From Salinimicrobium sp035607535 (GTDB taxonomy: Bacteria > Bacteroidota > Bacteroidia > Flavobacteriales > Flavobacteriaceae), in NCBI RefSeq assembly GCF_035607535.1, contig NZ_JAYDZX010000006.1, positions 1 through 64,000 on the forward strand: a DNA stretch of 64,000 nucleotides. Direction: 5' to 3'. The position numbers and the translations under genes are program-made. The notes under the pieces are model-generated. The model saw only the letters and a program-made list of their open reading frames with translations. It made no database searches and had not been told where the DNA came from. Shown here piece after piece: positions 42,848 to 52,155 of the stretch; positions within the stretch are counted from its first letter, which is position 1; each line of letters begins with the position of its first letter.

Positions 42848-44695
42848 ATGATGAACAGAATTTCTAATCTGCTTTTACTCCTTTTTTTATTACCTCTGAA
42901 GACGGTAGGACAAGAGGATCTTATTATGAACGTCGATGCCAGAAATACTATTTCCCTTAACGGCACCTGGAGCTACATCATCGACCCTTATGAAACAGGA
43001 TTTTATGACTACCGTTATCGGGAAAGAAACGAGAATGATCCTGAAGCTTACTGGAACCGGCCGGTCACAGAGAATCGCTGGGATCGTGTGGAGCACGGCT
43101 ATGGAGAGAAATATACTTTGCAGGTACCCGGGGACTGGAATTCGCAGGACAGGGTTTTTAAATACTATGAAGGAACTGTATGGTATCAACGCGAATTCGA
43201 CCTGGAAGAGCTTCAGGAAAACGAGAAGGTCTTTCTTCATTTTGGCGCAGTGAATTATGAAGCTCATGTGTACCTCAACGGAAAGAAGCTCGGCAGCCAC
43301 AAAGGTGGGTTTACACCCTTCAATTTCGAGGTGCCCCAATCTCTTCTGAAAAAGGAAAACAACTTCCTTGTGGTCAAGGTCGACAACAAGAGACATCCGG
43401 AAGAAATTCCCACCGTCAATACCGACTGGTGGAACTTCGGCGGAATTACACGGGACGTAAACCTGATAAGGGTGCCCGAAACTTTTATTCAGCAATATGG
43501 TCTACACCTCCAGGAGAATTTAGATCTGAAGAAAGCCAAAAAACTGAACCGAATGAGCATAGATGGTTTTGTTAAGCTGAATAAGGTTGACGATGAGGCT
43601 GAAATTTTTCTTGAAATCCCGGCGCTTAAAATAAAACAGAAACTTAAGCCTGCAGGAGATAGTATCAGTTTTAGCCTTCGCGCTAAAGATCTGGAACTGT
43701 GGTCGCCAAAGAACCCGAAGCTTTATGAGGTGATCTTCAGCATTAACGGGGAACAAATTAAAGATCGAATTGGCTTCAGGAAAATTGAGACTTCAGGAAA
43801 AGACATTCTGCTTAATGGAGAGAAGATATTTTTACGCGGTATCAGCATTCATGAGGAGATTCCGCAGCAAATGAGAAGAGCGCACAGCAAAGAGGATGCG
43901 AGGCAGCTCTTTGGTTATGTCAAAGATCTCAATGCCAACATGGTTCGCCTGGCACATTATCCACACAACCCCAACATGACCAAAATGGCTGATTCTCTTG
44001 GGCTGCTCGTGTGGTCTGAAATTCCGGTCTACTGGACAATAAATTTCGAAAGTGAAGAGGTGCTTGAAAAGTCAAAAAAACAGCTAAAAGAAATGATCTA
44101 CAGAGACAGAAATCGCGCTTCAATAATAATCTGGAGTGTGGGAAATGAAACCCCTGTCTCTCCTGTTCGCACCGAATTCATGAAAAGCCTTATTACTGAA
44201 GCCAGAGCCCTGGACAACACCCGGCTCATTTCGGCAGCCCTGGAAGTCAAGAACGACGAAGGCGTCTTTAGAATTGACGATCCCCTTGGGGAGTTTACCG
44301 ATATAGTTTCAATCAATGAATATCTTGGCTGGTATGGCGGGTTACCCGGGGATTCAAAAATGGCAAAATGGGAGGTGATCTATGACAAACCGCTTTTCTT
44401 TAGCGAGACGGGTGCCGGTGCAAAGGCCGGGTTCCATGCCGATAAAGAGACCCGGTGGAGTGAAGAATACCAGGAGTGGTATTACAAGGAGCAGGTGGAA
44501 ATGATGAAGCGCATGCCCGACAATTACAGCGGATTATCCCCCTGGATCCTCACAGATTTTAGATCCCCCAGAAGGAATCACCCTGTTTACCAGGAGGGCT
44601 GGAACAGAAAAGGACTTATAGACAATGAAGGGACTAAAAAGAAGGCCTTTTATGTACTTCAGGAATATTATGAAGGACTAATGAATAAGGATTAA
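42848..44695 (+). CDS. Secreted glycoside hydrolase family 2, beta-glucuronidase-like
   Basis: A 615-residue enzyme with a signal peptide ending near TVGQ. A sugar-binding jelly roll (GTVWYQREFDL, NYEAHVYLNGKKLG), an Ig-like middle (FSLRAKDLELWSPKNPKLYE) and a TIM barrel follow. The acid/base is in SVGNETPVSP (Glu near 434) and the nucleophile in FFSETGAGAKAG (Glu near 520). GWNRKGLID near 586 contains the N-x-K motif that contacts the carboxylate of glucuronides, which favours beta-glucuronidase over beta-galactosidase. ATG codons at 42848 and 42851 are preferred over a TTG at 42845. The neighbours (ThuA, S9 peptidase) suggest polysaccharide use at the cell surface. Confidence 0.85.
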   Translation: MMNRISNLLLLLFLLPLKTVGQEDLIMNVDARNTISLNGTWSYIIDPYETGFYDYRYRERNENDPEAYWNRPVTENRWDRVEHGYGEKYTLQVPGDWNSQDRVFKYYEGTVWYQREFDLEELQENEKVFLHFGAVNYEAHVYLNGKKLGSHKGGFTPFNFEVPQSLLKKENNFLVVKVDNKRHPEEIPTVNTDWWNFGGITRDVNLIRVPETFIQQYGLHLQENLDLKKAKKLNRMSIDGFVKLNKVDDEAEIFLEIPALKIKQKLKPAGDSISFSLRAKDLELWSPKNPKLYEVIFSINGEQIKDRIGFRKIETSGKDILLNGEKIFLRGISIHEEIPQQMRRAHSKEDARQLFGYVKDLNANMVRLAHYPHNPNMTKMADSLGLLVWSEIPVYWTINFESEEVLEKSKKQLKEMIYRDRNRASIIIWSVGNETPVSPVRTEFMKSLITEARALDNTRLISAALEVKNDEGVFRIDDPLGEFTDIVSINEYLGWYGGLPGDSKMAKWEVIYDKPLFFSETGAGAKAGFHADKETRWSEEYQEWYYKEQVEMMKRMPDNYSGLSPWILTDFRSPRRNHPVYQEGWNRKGLIDNEGTKKKAFYVLQEYYEGLMNKD

Positions 44696-44758
44696 GGATT
44701 TTTCTCCCTGGAGGAAAATCAGTTGGTTTCTATTAACCCACAATAATTAAACTTGCCC

Positions 44759-45490
44759 ATGAAAAAGCTCATTATTTCTTCCCTTTTTGGAGCGTTGTTT
44801 TTCCTGACGGTTTCCAGCTGTTTCTCTCAGGAAAAACCGCAGATCCTGATATTTACAAAAACTGACGGATTTGTACACCAGTCAATTCCTGCAGGAAAAA
44901 AAGCTTTAATGGAAGCCGCCAAAAAAGCCGGGTTTGTAGTAGACACAACCAGCGATGCCGACTTTTTTCGGGAAGAAAACCTGATACAGTACAAAGCCAT
45001 TGTTTTTCTTAACACCACCGGAAATGTACTTGATAGCGATCAACAGGAGGAATTTGAAAAATTTATCAGGGCGGGCAATGGCTATGTCGGGATACATTCC
45101 GCAGCCGACACCGAGTACGACTGGCCCTGGTACGGGAAACTGGTGGGTGGTTACTTTCAATCCCATCCCGAAATACAATCAGCAACAATTGAAGTCATAG
45201 ATAAGGATCATCCCTCAACCCAGCACCTACCGGAAAAATGGGAACGTAGAGATGAATGGTATAATTACAAAAACCTAAATCCTGAAGTGACTGTCCTGGC
45301 AAGGCTTGACGAGCAGAGCTATAAAGGAGGAGAAAACGGTGATCACCATCCCATCGCCTGGTACCATGACTTCGATGGCGGGAGAGCTTTTTATTCGGGA
45401 GGTGGCCATACTCCTGAAAGCTATCAGGAACCTGCATTTTTGAAGCACCTAATTCGGGGGATCTTATGGGCAGCGGGAAAGAATGACTAA
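44759..45490 (+). CDS. ThuA-domain exported protein
   Basis: A 243-residue protein with signal/lipobox-like N-terminus (FLTVSSCFS). The ThuA fold (class I glutamine-amidotransferase-like) shows ILIFTKTDGFVHQSIPAG, then AIVFLNTTG, GNGYVGIHSAADTEYDWPWYGKLVGG and the conserved HPIAWYHDFDGGRAFYSGGGHT. ThuA proteins are linked to trehalose or other sugar metabolism, with the reaction uncertain. It is 63 bases downstream of the GH2 gene and probably in the same operon. The ATG at 44759 is chosen over the TTG at 44753. A strong terminator follows. Confidence 0.85.
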   Translation: MKKLIISSLFGALFFLTVSSCFSQEKPQILIFTKTDGFVHQSIPAGKKALMEAAKKAGFVVDTTSDADFFREENLIQYKAIVFLNTTGNVLDSDQQEEFEKFIRAGNGYVGIHSAADTEYDWPWYGKLVGGYFQSHPEIQSATIEVIDKDHPSTQHLPEKWERRDEWYNYKNLNPEVTVLARLDEQSYKGGENGDHHPIAWYHDFDGGRAFYSGGGHTPESYQEPAFLKHLIRGILWAAGKND

Positions 45491-45530
45491 AAATTCAGGT
45501 TTGATGCCTGAAGGAGTTGAGCAGAAATAA

Positions 45531-45558
45531 AAAAGCGCCTTGATCTCAAGGCGCTTTT
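45531..45558. terminator. Bidirectional terminator between thuA-like and katG
   Basis: A 13-base perfect stem AAAAGCGCCTTGA/TCAAGGCGCTTTT with a two-base loop. T runs occur on both strands, and the two genes converge on it. Confidence 0.9.
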
Positions 45559-45579
45559 AAAAACCGATAGTATCTAAGA

Positions 45580-47841
45580 CTACTTCTTCAAATCAAAGCG
45601 ATCAAGGTTCATCACCTTATCCCACGCCTTGACGAAATCCTTTACGAACTTCTCCTTAGAATCGTTCTGTGCGTAGACTTCTGCAAGTGCGCGAAGTTCA
45701 GCGTTAGAACCAAAAATAAGATCTACCCTGGTTCCCGTCCATTTCACTTCGCCGGTCTTGCGATCACGACCTTCAAATACATCCTGGGCATCTGTTTTAG
45801 CTTTCCAGGTGGTGTTCATGTCAATGAGGTTCACAAAGAAATCGTTGGTAAGGTGTCCGGGATTCTCTGTAAACACTCCGTGGTTGGAACCATCGAAGTT
45901 GGCACCAAGAGCCCGCATTCCTCCTACCAGCACCGTCATTTCCGGCGGACTTAGAGAGAGCAATTGTGCCTTGTCTACCAGCATCTCCTCTGCCGAAGCG
46001 CCATAGTGTTCCCCTTTTTTGACATAGTTCCGGAAGCCGTCGCCAATTGGCTCAAGGGCTTCAAAGGCCTCCACATCTGTCTGCTCCTCCAGGGCATCCA
46101 TTCTTCCCGGGGCGAAAGGAACTCCAATATCATAACCGGCCTCTTTAGCAGCTTTTTTCACAGCTAAAGATCCTCCCAACACAATTAGATCGGCCAGAGA
46201 AACTTTTTTGTTTCCGCTCTGGGCTTCGTTAAACTCTTGCTGAACTTTCTCCAGCTTTGACAGCACTTCCTGTAGTTGCGGCGGATTATTGACCTCCCAG
46301 TGTCTCTGTGGTTCCAGGCGAATGCGTGCTCCATTTGCTCCTCCCCTTTTATCTGAATTACGGAAGGTTGATGCCGAAGCCCAGGCTGTAGTGACAAGTT
46401 GAGATACTGTTAATCCTGAAGCAAAGATGCTTTTTTCAAGTTCAGCGATATCATCTTTTTCAATAAGATCGTGATCCACCTTCGGGACAGGGTCCTGCCA
46501 GATCAATTCCTCTTTGGGAACTTCGGGGCCGAGATAGCGATCAATAGGTCCCATATCACGGTGAGTTAGCTTGTACCATGCTTTTGCGAATGCATCGGCA
46601 AACTCCTCCGGATTCTCATGGAAGTTTTTGGATATCTTGTAATATTCGGGATCTTCACGAAGAGCTACATCTGTAGTGAGCATGAATGGTGCGTGTTTCT
46701 TGTTGGGGTCATGCGCATCGGGTACCGTGCCCTCACCTTCTCCATTCTTTGGTCTCCACTGCCATGCTCCACCGGGACCTTTATGGCATTCCCAATCATA
46801 CTTGAACAGGTTTTCAAAAAATTTGTTACTCCACTTTGTGGGGGTATCTGTCCAGGCACCTTCTATTCCGCTGGTAATGGTACTACCGGCATTCCCGGTA
46901 CCGAATTTATTCTTCCAGCCCAATCCCATTTCAGTAATATCGGCACCTGCAGGTTCTGCACCAACATACTCTACAGGATCGGCCGCACCATGCGTTTTTC
47001 CAAAGGTATGGCCACCGGCGATAAGTGCAACAGTCTCATAGTCGTTCATTGCCATACGCCCAAAAGTTTCCCGTATATCCTTTGCCGCACCAAGAGGATC
47101 GGGATTTCCATTTGGTCCTTCTGGGTTTACGTAAATTAGGCCCATGTGGGAAGCTGCAAGCGGCTGCTCCAGCTTATTATCCCGGGCATAGCGTTCCTTA
47201 TTACCTACCCATTCTCCTTCAGACCCCCAGTAAATATCTTCTTCAGATTCCCAGATATCTTCACGTCCACCCCCAAATCCAAAGGTTTTAAAACCCATAG
47301 ATTCAAGAGCCACATTTCCGGTAAGGATCATAAGATCTGCCCAGGAGATCTTTCTGCCATATTTTTGTTTTATTGGCCAAAGCAGCAGGCGCGCCTTATC
47401 AAGATTGGCATTATCTGGCCAGCTGTTGAGAGGCGCAAACCGCTGTGAACCCGAACTTGCCCCTCCACGACCATCACTTATTCGGTAGGTACCGGCACTG
47501 TGCCAGGCCATCCGGATAAATAATCCGCCGTAGTGCCCGTAATCTGCCGGCCACCAATCCTGGGAATCGGTCATAAGTTTGCGAAGGTCTTTCTTTACAG
47601 CCTCCAGGTCCAGGCTCTTGAATTCTTCGGCGTAGTTAAAATCCTCATCCATGGGATCGGAAAGTTTGGAATGCTGCCGAAGTATAGATAGATTCAACAT
47701 ATTAGGCCACCAGTCACGGTTAGAAGTTCCGCTTCCGGCAGTCTTGTCCAGGGCCCCTCCTAAAAAAGGGCATCTGCTCGATTCGTTTACTTCCCAGGCT
47801 TTATGAGTACCGGGAGAATCACGATGTTCGTTGTGTGCCAT
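45580..47841 (-). CDS. katG: Catalase-peroxidase
   Basis: A 753-residue haem enzyme that removes hydrogen peroxide. It has the two-domain duplication of the family. Distal site FIRMAWHSAGTYR near residue 110 (Arg, Trp, His), IYVNPEGP near 236 (the Tyr of the Met-Tyr-Trp adduct) and GRMAMND near 263 (the Met) are all present, so catalase activity should be intact. The proximal GGHTFGKTHG is near 275. The second, haem-less half starts near residue 440. No signal peptide, so cytoplasmic. A TAGGAG ribosome site lies just before the start. There is no adjacent oxyR-like or fur-like gene, so its regulation is not visible here. Confidence 0.97.
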   Translation of the reverse strand: MAHNEHRDSPGTHKAWEVNESSRCPFLGGALDKTAGSGTSNRDWWPNMLNLSILRQHSKLSDPMDEDFNYAEEFKSLDLEAVKKDLRKLMTDSQDWWPADYGHYGGLFIRMAWHSAGTYRISDGRGGASSGSQRFAPLNSWPDNANLDKARLLLWPIKQKYGRKISWADLMILTGNVALESMGFKTFGFGGGREDIWESEEDIYWGSEGEWVGNKERYARDNKLEQPLAASHMGLIYVNPEGPNGNPDPLGAAKDIRETFGRMAMNDYETVALIAGGHTFGKTHGAADPVEYVGAEPAGADITEMGLGWKNKFGTGNAGSTITSGIEGAWTDTPTKWSNKFFENLFKYDWECHKGPGGAWQWRPKNGEGEGTVPDAHDPNKKHAPFMLTTDVALREDPEYYKISKNFHENPEEFADAFAKAWYKLTHRDMGPIDRYLGPEVPKEELIWQDPVPKVDHDLIEKDDIAELEKSIFASGLTVSQLVTTAWASASTFRNSDKRGGANGARIRLEPQRHWEVNNPPQLQEVLSKLEKVQQEFNEAQSGNKKVSLADLIVLGGSLAVKKAAKEAGYDIGVPFAPGRMDALEEQTDVEAFEALEPIGDGFRNYVKKGEHYGASAEEMLVDKAQLLSLSPPEMTVLVGGMRALGANFDGSNHGVFTENPGHLTNDFFVNLIDMNTTWKAKTDAQDVFEGRDRKTGEVKWTGTRVDLIFGSNAELRALAEVYAQNDSKEKFVKDFVKAWDKVMNLDRFDLKK

Positions 47842-48081
47842 TGTGGTTATTTTTTAGTTAATTAATTCTCCTAAAATATAATAAAATTAACTGATAGTTT
47901 TTTGATGTTGATTGGAAAAATCAATGCCGGAATGGCAGGAAATTTATAGTAAATCCTGCTCCAGGAGCTGCAGCCAATAACCCAGTAATGGAAAAGTAGT
48001 GCTTCAAAATTTGGCTTGTGCTTTTGCTGCAGCCGGTTTACCTGGGCCTTTACGATCTTCCGATTTTCTGTAGATCTTTAA

Positions 48082-48288
48082 TTACGACATTTGATAATGA
48101 ATATGCCCAAAGGCCTCTGAATTGAGCACCACAGGCTCGGGTGGAATTTCAACATCAGCCCTGTTATCTTCAGAAAGAGCGATCCAGGCTACTATAATTG
48201 AAATGATCACAATCACAGCTATTATATACCATTTTGAATTCCCTTTGGGCTTTCCATTCTGTTTTTCTTCTACCTCTATTTTTGCCAT
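48082..48288 (-). CDS. Small single-TM protein (68 aa)
   Basis: Not recognised. The ATG at 48286-48288 gives MAKIEVEEKQNGKPKGNSK, a charged N-terminus, then one membrane helix (WYIIAVIVIISIIVAWIAL, about residues 20-38), then an acidic/proline tail. The frame extends upstream to 48336 but without a plausible start context. It is probably an inner-membrane anchored small protein. Nothing around it suggests a partner. Confidence 0.5.
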   Translation of the reverse strand: MAKIEVEEKQNGKPKGNSKWYIIAVIVIISIIVAWIALSEDNRADVEIPPEPVVLNSEAFGHIHYQMS

Positions 48289-48524
48289 GGTTTTAAATTT
48301 TTGGTCTTCTAAAAAGTTAACTATCTCTACGCCCAAAAACTAAAAATTAACCGGACTTTTACATTTCTCCCGGGACAACTGAATAGAGGTTAGCCTGTTA
48401 TGGTTGTTCTTGTTGGAAAGGGGAAATATCAATTCAGGATAATTTCTTAAAAAATTTTCTTTTTACGCAACCAATTGAAGAATTCAGGTCATATAGGTAA
48501 AGGACAAATTCATAAAACATAAAC

Positions 48525-48971
48525 ATGAAAAAACTGATCTTATTATTTGCTTGTGTTTCACTTTTTACCGCCTGCAGTGTGGATGATGAACCTAATCTAC
48601 TCTTAGTTCCTGCAGAAGTTGTAGAAACCAACCTTCCCTCTTTATTTGCACCGGGAGAAAACTTTATTGTGGAAGTCACTTATCTACTGCCAGACGTGTG
48701 TCATAATTCTGCAGGCTTACAGGTAACCCGGGGAGCTGAACATGGAGATGAAAGAAGAGACATTTACATTACCGGGGTAGCTTCCATAAGAGAGGGAACT
48801 GTATGCGACACTGAAGGAGGAGACCTGGAAAGAGAAGGTTCTTTTAGGATCATCATTGATGAAAATCATCCCTACACTTTCTACCTTTGGAATGGATTGG
48901 ATGAAGATGGTGAAAACATTTTTACTGAAATTATAGTTCCGGTAGGAGTTGCAAATACGACGGGCGAGTAG
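48525..48971 (+). CDS. Small lipoprotein preceding an ECF sigma operon
   Basis: A 148-residue lipoprotein with lipobox LFTACS (Cys17) and an acidic start after it (SVDDEP). The mature region is beta-rich and has two cysteines (LPDVCHNSAG near 68 and EGTVCDTEGG near 97) that could form a disulphide. The function is unknown. It lies 20 bases before the ECF sigma gene on the same strand and is likely the first gene of that operon, perhaps as a sensor or target. Confidence 0.65.
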   Translation: MKKLILLFACVSLFTACSVDDEPNLLLVPAEVVETNLPSLFAPGENFIVEVTYLLPDVCHNSAGLQVTRGAEHGDERRDIYITGVASIREGTVCDTEGGDLEREGSFRIIIDENHPYTFYLWNGLDEDGENIFTEIIVPVGVANTTGE

Positions 48972-48991
48972 TAACAAATATGAAAATTTAG

Positions 48992-49534
48992 GTGAGCTTA
49001 AAAAAGCTTGTCATTAGGTGTAAAAAGCAGGAGCTAAAGGCACAGGAAGAGTTGTACCGTTTATATTCGGGCCGGTTTTTCTCTCTGTGCCTTAAATACT
49101 CCGGTAGTTATGAGGAAGCACAGGACCTTCTTCAGGATGGTTTTGTAAAAATTTTTACCGGGATCCACCAGTTTAAGAACAAAGGATCTTTTGAAGGCTG
49201 GATGACCCGGATATTTATCAATACCGCTATTACAAAAAGCAAAAAACAGCACCTTTTTTTAGCTATTACTGAAGATTATCCCGATGAGATCAACGTAGAA
49301 TATGAAGAGGATCTTCCAGACACTGATTTCCTTTTTGAAATAATTCAGGAGTTATCACCCGCCTACAGGCATGTGTTCAATATGTATGTGCTGGATGGTC
49401 TTTCGCACAAAGAAATAGCTGCAACACTTCAAATCTCTGAAGGCACCTCTAAATCCAATCTCGCACGTGCCAGACAAAAATTGAAAGAGCGTATAGAAAA
49501 TCATCTTCACTTACTTCCAGCAAAGAACTTATGA
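48992..49534 (+). CDS. ECF-type RNA polymerase sigma factor
   Basis: A 180-residue sigma-70 family protein. Region 2 (AQEELYRLYSGRFFSLCLKY, then EEAQDLLQDGFVKIF) and region 4 (LSPAYRHVFNMYVLDGLSHKEIAATLQISEGTSKSNLARARQKL) are complete, with no region 1 or 3. The start is a GTG (GTGAGCTTAAAAAAG). No consensus anti-sigma follows. Instead the gene overlaps by four bases (ATGA, 49531-49534) the membrane/barrel protein, whose cytoplasmic N-terminus may bind it. Confidence 0.9.
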   Translation: MSLKKLVIRCKKQELKAQEELYRLYSGRFFSLCLKYSGSYEEAQDLLQDGFVKIFTGIHQFKNKGSFEGWMTRIFINTAITKSKKQHLFLAITEDYPDEINVEYEEDLPDTDFLFEIIQELSPAYRHVFNMYVLDGLSHKEIAATLQISEGTSKSNLARARQKLKERIENHLHLLPAKNL

Positions 49535-50772
49535 AAAAACAAAAAAATCTGGATGAGCTGTACCGTGAAAGGCTTCTGGGGAAGGAAGTTCCACCGCCAG
49601 AGGATGCCTGGAGCAATATTATGAGTCAGCTACCTGCTAAACAGCCGGAGAGATCCATCTTTCTACCTTTTTGGTATAAGATCGCCGGAGTCGCTGCTGC
49701 GCTGATGATAGCCGCAACCCTGGCCTTGGATTACTTTGTTTCCCCTGATCTTTTTAATACTGAAAGATCCATTCCCGCTCTTACTTCTGAAGACCGGAAA
49801 GAACAAACAGAAGAAAAAACTATTGAACCATACGAGGAGCAGAAGCAGGAGCCAGTAAGGCAGCCTGAAGGGATCATCGTCAAAAACAGGAGTGCCAAAA
49901 AGGCTAAAAAACTTATTCCTTTCCCTACTCACAATGCCATTGCTTCTAAAGTAACAAAAGATGAGGAAAACATTGACAACGAATCAGGTGTGCTTCCTTC
50001 TTCGGAAATAGCAGACCAGAACCCGACAAAATCACTTACTGAAAACACTCCTGAGGAAATCACTGCAGACGCAATTGCTTCAGAAGAAAACACTGCAGAT
50101 GCAATTCTTTCAGAAGAACTTATACAAGATCCTGAAAGGGAGCACACTGAAATAGAAGCGGGAAAAATGGCTGAAATCAGACTGAGACTTAGCACTAAAG
50201 TTGCACCCCTTTTCACAAATGGAAGCAGTAGCGGCGAGCAGGGCAGCCAGGGAAATTCAATTGCTTATGGGGTAAGTGTTTCTTATAAGATCTCAGATAA
50301 GATCGCAATACGCTCGGGAGTCAATAAAATGGAAATAAGCCGCAACGCACCTACAGTGACCTATGCCGGCGGCGTACAAGCCAATAGTGTGGCGGGAAAC
50401 GCCAATACAACTCTTGCAGCTCCTACAGTTGATGTAGCCGGTAGCAACTCCAGTTTTTATGAGCTGCCCCTGGAGATGGAATATACTTTAATTGACAAAA
50501 AACTGCAGCTTCACCTCTTAGGGGGAAGCAGCCTGTTGTTCCTAGAAGACACTGCTTTTCCTATGCGGAACATGCCTGCAGGAGCACCTGAAAATAAAGC
50601 TGAAGAACAAAAACTTCATTACACCGGAAATCTTGGAATAGGACTGGGATATCGCCTTTTTAAGAATATTGAGGTCAATTTGGAGCCCACCGTGAAAGTA
50701 AGGCTGGGAAGCTCAGAAAATTTGAGCCCGTATTATTTAGGTATTTATTCCGGTTTCAGTTACAGATTCTAG
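49531..50772 (+). CDS. Anti-sigma-like inner-membrane anchored protein with C-terminal beta-barrel-like domain
   Basis: A 413-residue protein. Residues 1-48 are a short cytoplasmic part with the DELYRERLLGKEVPPPEDAWSNI phrase seen in Bacteroidota proteins coded after ECF sigma genes. One TM helix follows (IAGVAAALMIAATLALDYF), then a long Glu/Ala-rich linker with repeated EENTADAI/ISSEELI-like units, and a C-terminal domain with strands typical of outer-membrane barrels (GVSVSYKISDKIAIRSGV, GIYSGFSYRF). The final Phe is the barrel signal. It could link sigma control to outer-membrane status. Stop-start overlap with the sigma gene implies coupled expression. Confidence 0.7.
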   Translation: MKKQKNLDELYRERLLGKEVPPPEDAWSNIMSQLPAKQPERSIFLPFWYKIAGVAAALMIAATLALDYFVSPDLFNTERSIPALTSEDRKEQTEEKTIEPYEEQKQEPVRQPEGIIVKNRSAKKAKKLIPFPTHNAIASKVTKDEENIDNESGVLPSSEIADQNPTKSLTENTPEEITADAIASEENTADAILSEELIQDPEREHTEIEAGKMAEIRLRLSTKVAPLFTNGSSSGEQGSQGNSIAYGVSVSYKISDKIAIRSGVNKMEISRNAPTVTYAGGVQANSVAGNANTTLAAPTVDVAGSNSSFYELPLEMEYTLIDKKLQLHLLGGSSLLFLEDTAFPMRNMPAGAPENKAEEQKLHYTGNLGIGLGYRLFKNIEVNLEPTVKVRLGSSENLSPYYLGIYSGFSYRF

Positions 50773-50875
50773 GGTTTCTGCCTTTCAAAAATTCCCTTTG
50801 ATGCCGCTATTTCCTCCTGATTATACCACTATACAAACAACTTCTATCTCAAAGCATCTTCTAATTTTAACCTAA

Positions 50876-50910
50876 AGAGAAATTAGTATATATTTAACAA
50901 ACTAATCTCT
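50876..50910. promoter_or_regulatory. Inverted repeat before the histidine kinase
   Basis: AGAGAAATTAGT and ACTAATCTCT are an imperfect inverted repeat (two extra A on one side) around TATATATTTAAC. It ends four bases before the ATG at 50915 and could block or occlude the ribosome site. Confidence 0.35.
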
Positions 50911-50914
50911 TACC

Positions 50915-52054
50915 ATGGAAAAGGCAGCCAACTATATAAAAGAAAATAATGAAAAGATCATCAACATCTGGGAAGAAAATGTCAATTCCGAAATAGAAGT
51001 TGCTAAGGGTACCGAAAGTCTTGTTCTAAGAAATCAACTTTCTCATATTTTGAATGACATTATGAAGATAATGGATAGGTATGACAACTTTGAACAGGTA
51101 AAGCAAGGTGAAAAATTCGAGGAGATCATTAGTAATAGTATGGGTCATGGAAGGCATAGGGCCTCCACCTCAAATTATGCTATTAAACAAATTCTCCAGG
51201 AGTATATGATTTTTCACCGGACTCTTGTAGAACTTATAAGGGATGCAGGAGCTTACAATGAGGAGGTCGGAAATATTTTGAACTATGCCGTTGAAACCGC
51301 GATGATATATTCTGCCGATTCTTTTTCCAAATCTTTGCAGAAAATGCGGGAAAGACTGGTAGGCACATTGGCTCATGACCTTAGAAACCCTTTAGCCACA
51401 GCCTATTTGGCAATTGATCACATTGACTGTGAAGATGATCCTGAAAGGGTTCATTACTTGAAGAAAATGGGGAAAAAAAGCATGAAGAATTCCCTGCAAC
51501 TTATTGAAGGTCTTCTCGATGCTATAACGGTGAAAGCCGGTGAAGGAATAACAATGCATTTCACTAAGACTAATTTAATTGAAGATATCGAATGGGTTTA
51601 TGAGGAGTCTCGTGAGATCTATTCCAATAAAATCATCCTGGATGTAAGGGAAAAGCAAATAGATGGCATTTTTGACGGTGCTGCTGTAAGAAGAATTCTT
51701 GAAAATCTTATATCAAACGCAGTGAAATACGGAGAAAAAAAATCTCCCATTAGAATTACTGTGTTAGATATAGGAAAAGAGGTTGCTATAAAGATTCACA
51801 ATACAGGAAATCCTATTCCCAAGGAAAAACAGGAAGAAGTTTTTAAATTTATGAATACAAAGGATGGTGGAAATCAACAAAGCGCGAAAAGCTGGGGCAT
51901 GGGATTGTACCTCGTAAGAATAGTTGCTGAGGCTCATGGTGGTAAAGTAAGTCTTACGAGTAATGAAAAAGAAGGAACTACCTTTGAAGTTATTCTTCGT
52001 AAAGACGCTAACGAGCCCGGAGTTCATAAAACAAGGCTTGAGTCACAGGCCTAA
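50915..52054 (+). CDS. Sensor histidine kinase (orphan)
   Basis: A 379-residue cytoplasmic kinase. The N-terminal 130 residues are a helical RsbRD/RsbT-antagonist-like sensor region without membrane helices. The H-box is LAHDLRNPLA (His near 153), the N-box ENLISNAVKYG near 275, G1 near 310 and the G2 box SWGMGLYLVRIV near 330. There is no response regulator next to it. It would act on an unlinked regulator. An inverted repeat at its start suggests control. Confidence 0.85.
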   Translation: MEKAANYIKENNEKIINIWEENVNSEIEVAKGTESLVLRNQLSHILNDIMKIMDRYDNFEQVKQGEKFEEIISNSMGHGRHRASTSNYAIKQILQEYMIFHRTLVELIRDAGAYNEEVGNILNYAVETAMIYSADSFSKSLQKMRERLVGTLAHDLRNPLATAYLAIDHIDCEDDPERVHYLKKMGKKSMKNSLQLIEGLLDAITVKAGEGITMHFTKTNLIEDIEWVYEESREIYSNKIILDVREKQIDGIFDGAAVRRILENLISNAVKYGEKKSPIRITVLDIGKEVAIKIHNTGNPIPKEKQEEVFKFMNTKDGGNQQSAKSWGMGLYLVRIVAEAHGGKVSLTSNEKEGTTFEVILRKDANEPGVHKTRLESQA

Positions 52055-52155
52055 GAGCCGTTGTGTTATACTGCCTCTACCCTCATTGTATAACGGGAAA
52101 TTTAATTACAGTTTCATATGCCAGGGACAGACCATTCCAGTAGTTTCTTCAACCT

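Noticed and set aside
45758..47448. Several plus-strand frames antisense to katG
   Set aside because: katG is a full, motif-complete gene; the antisense frames have no independent support.
52065..52094. GTTATAC...GTATAAC inverted repeat after the histidine kinase
   Set aside because: Long loop and no T run; not convincing as a terminator.
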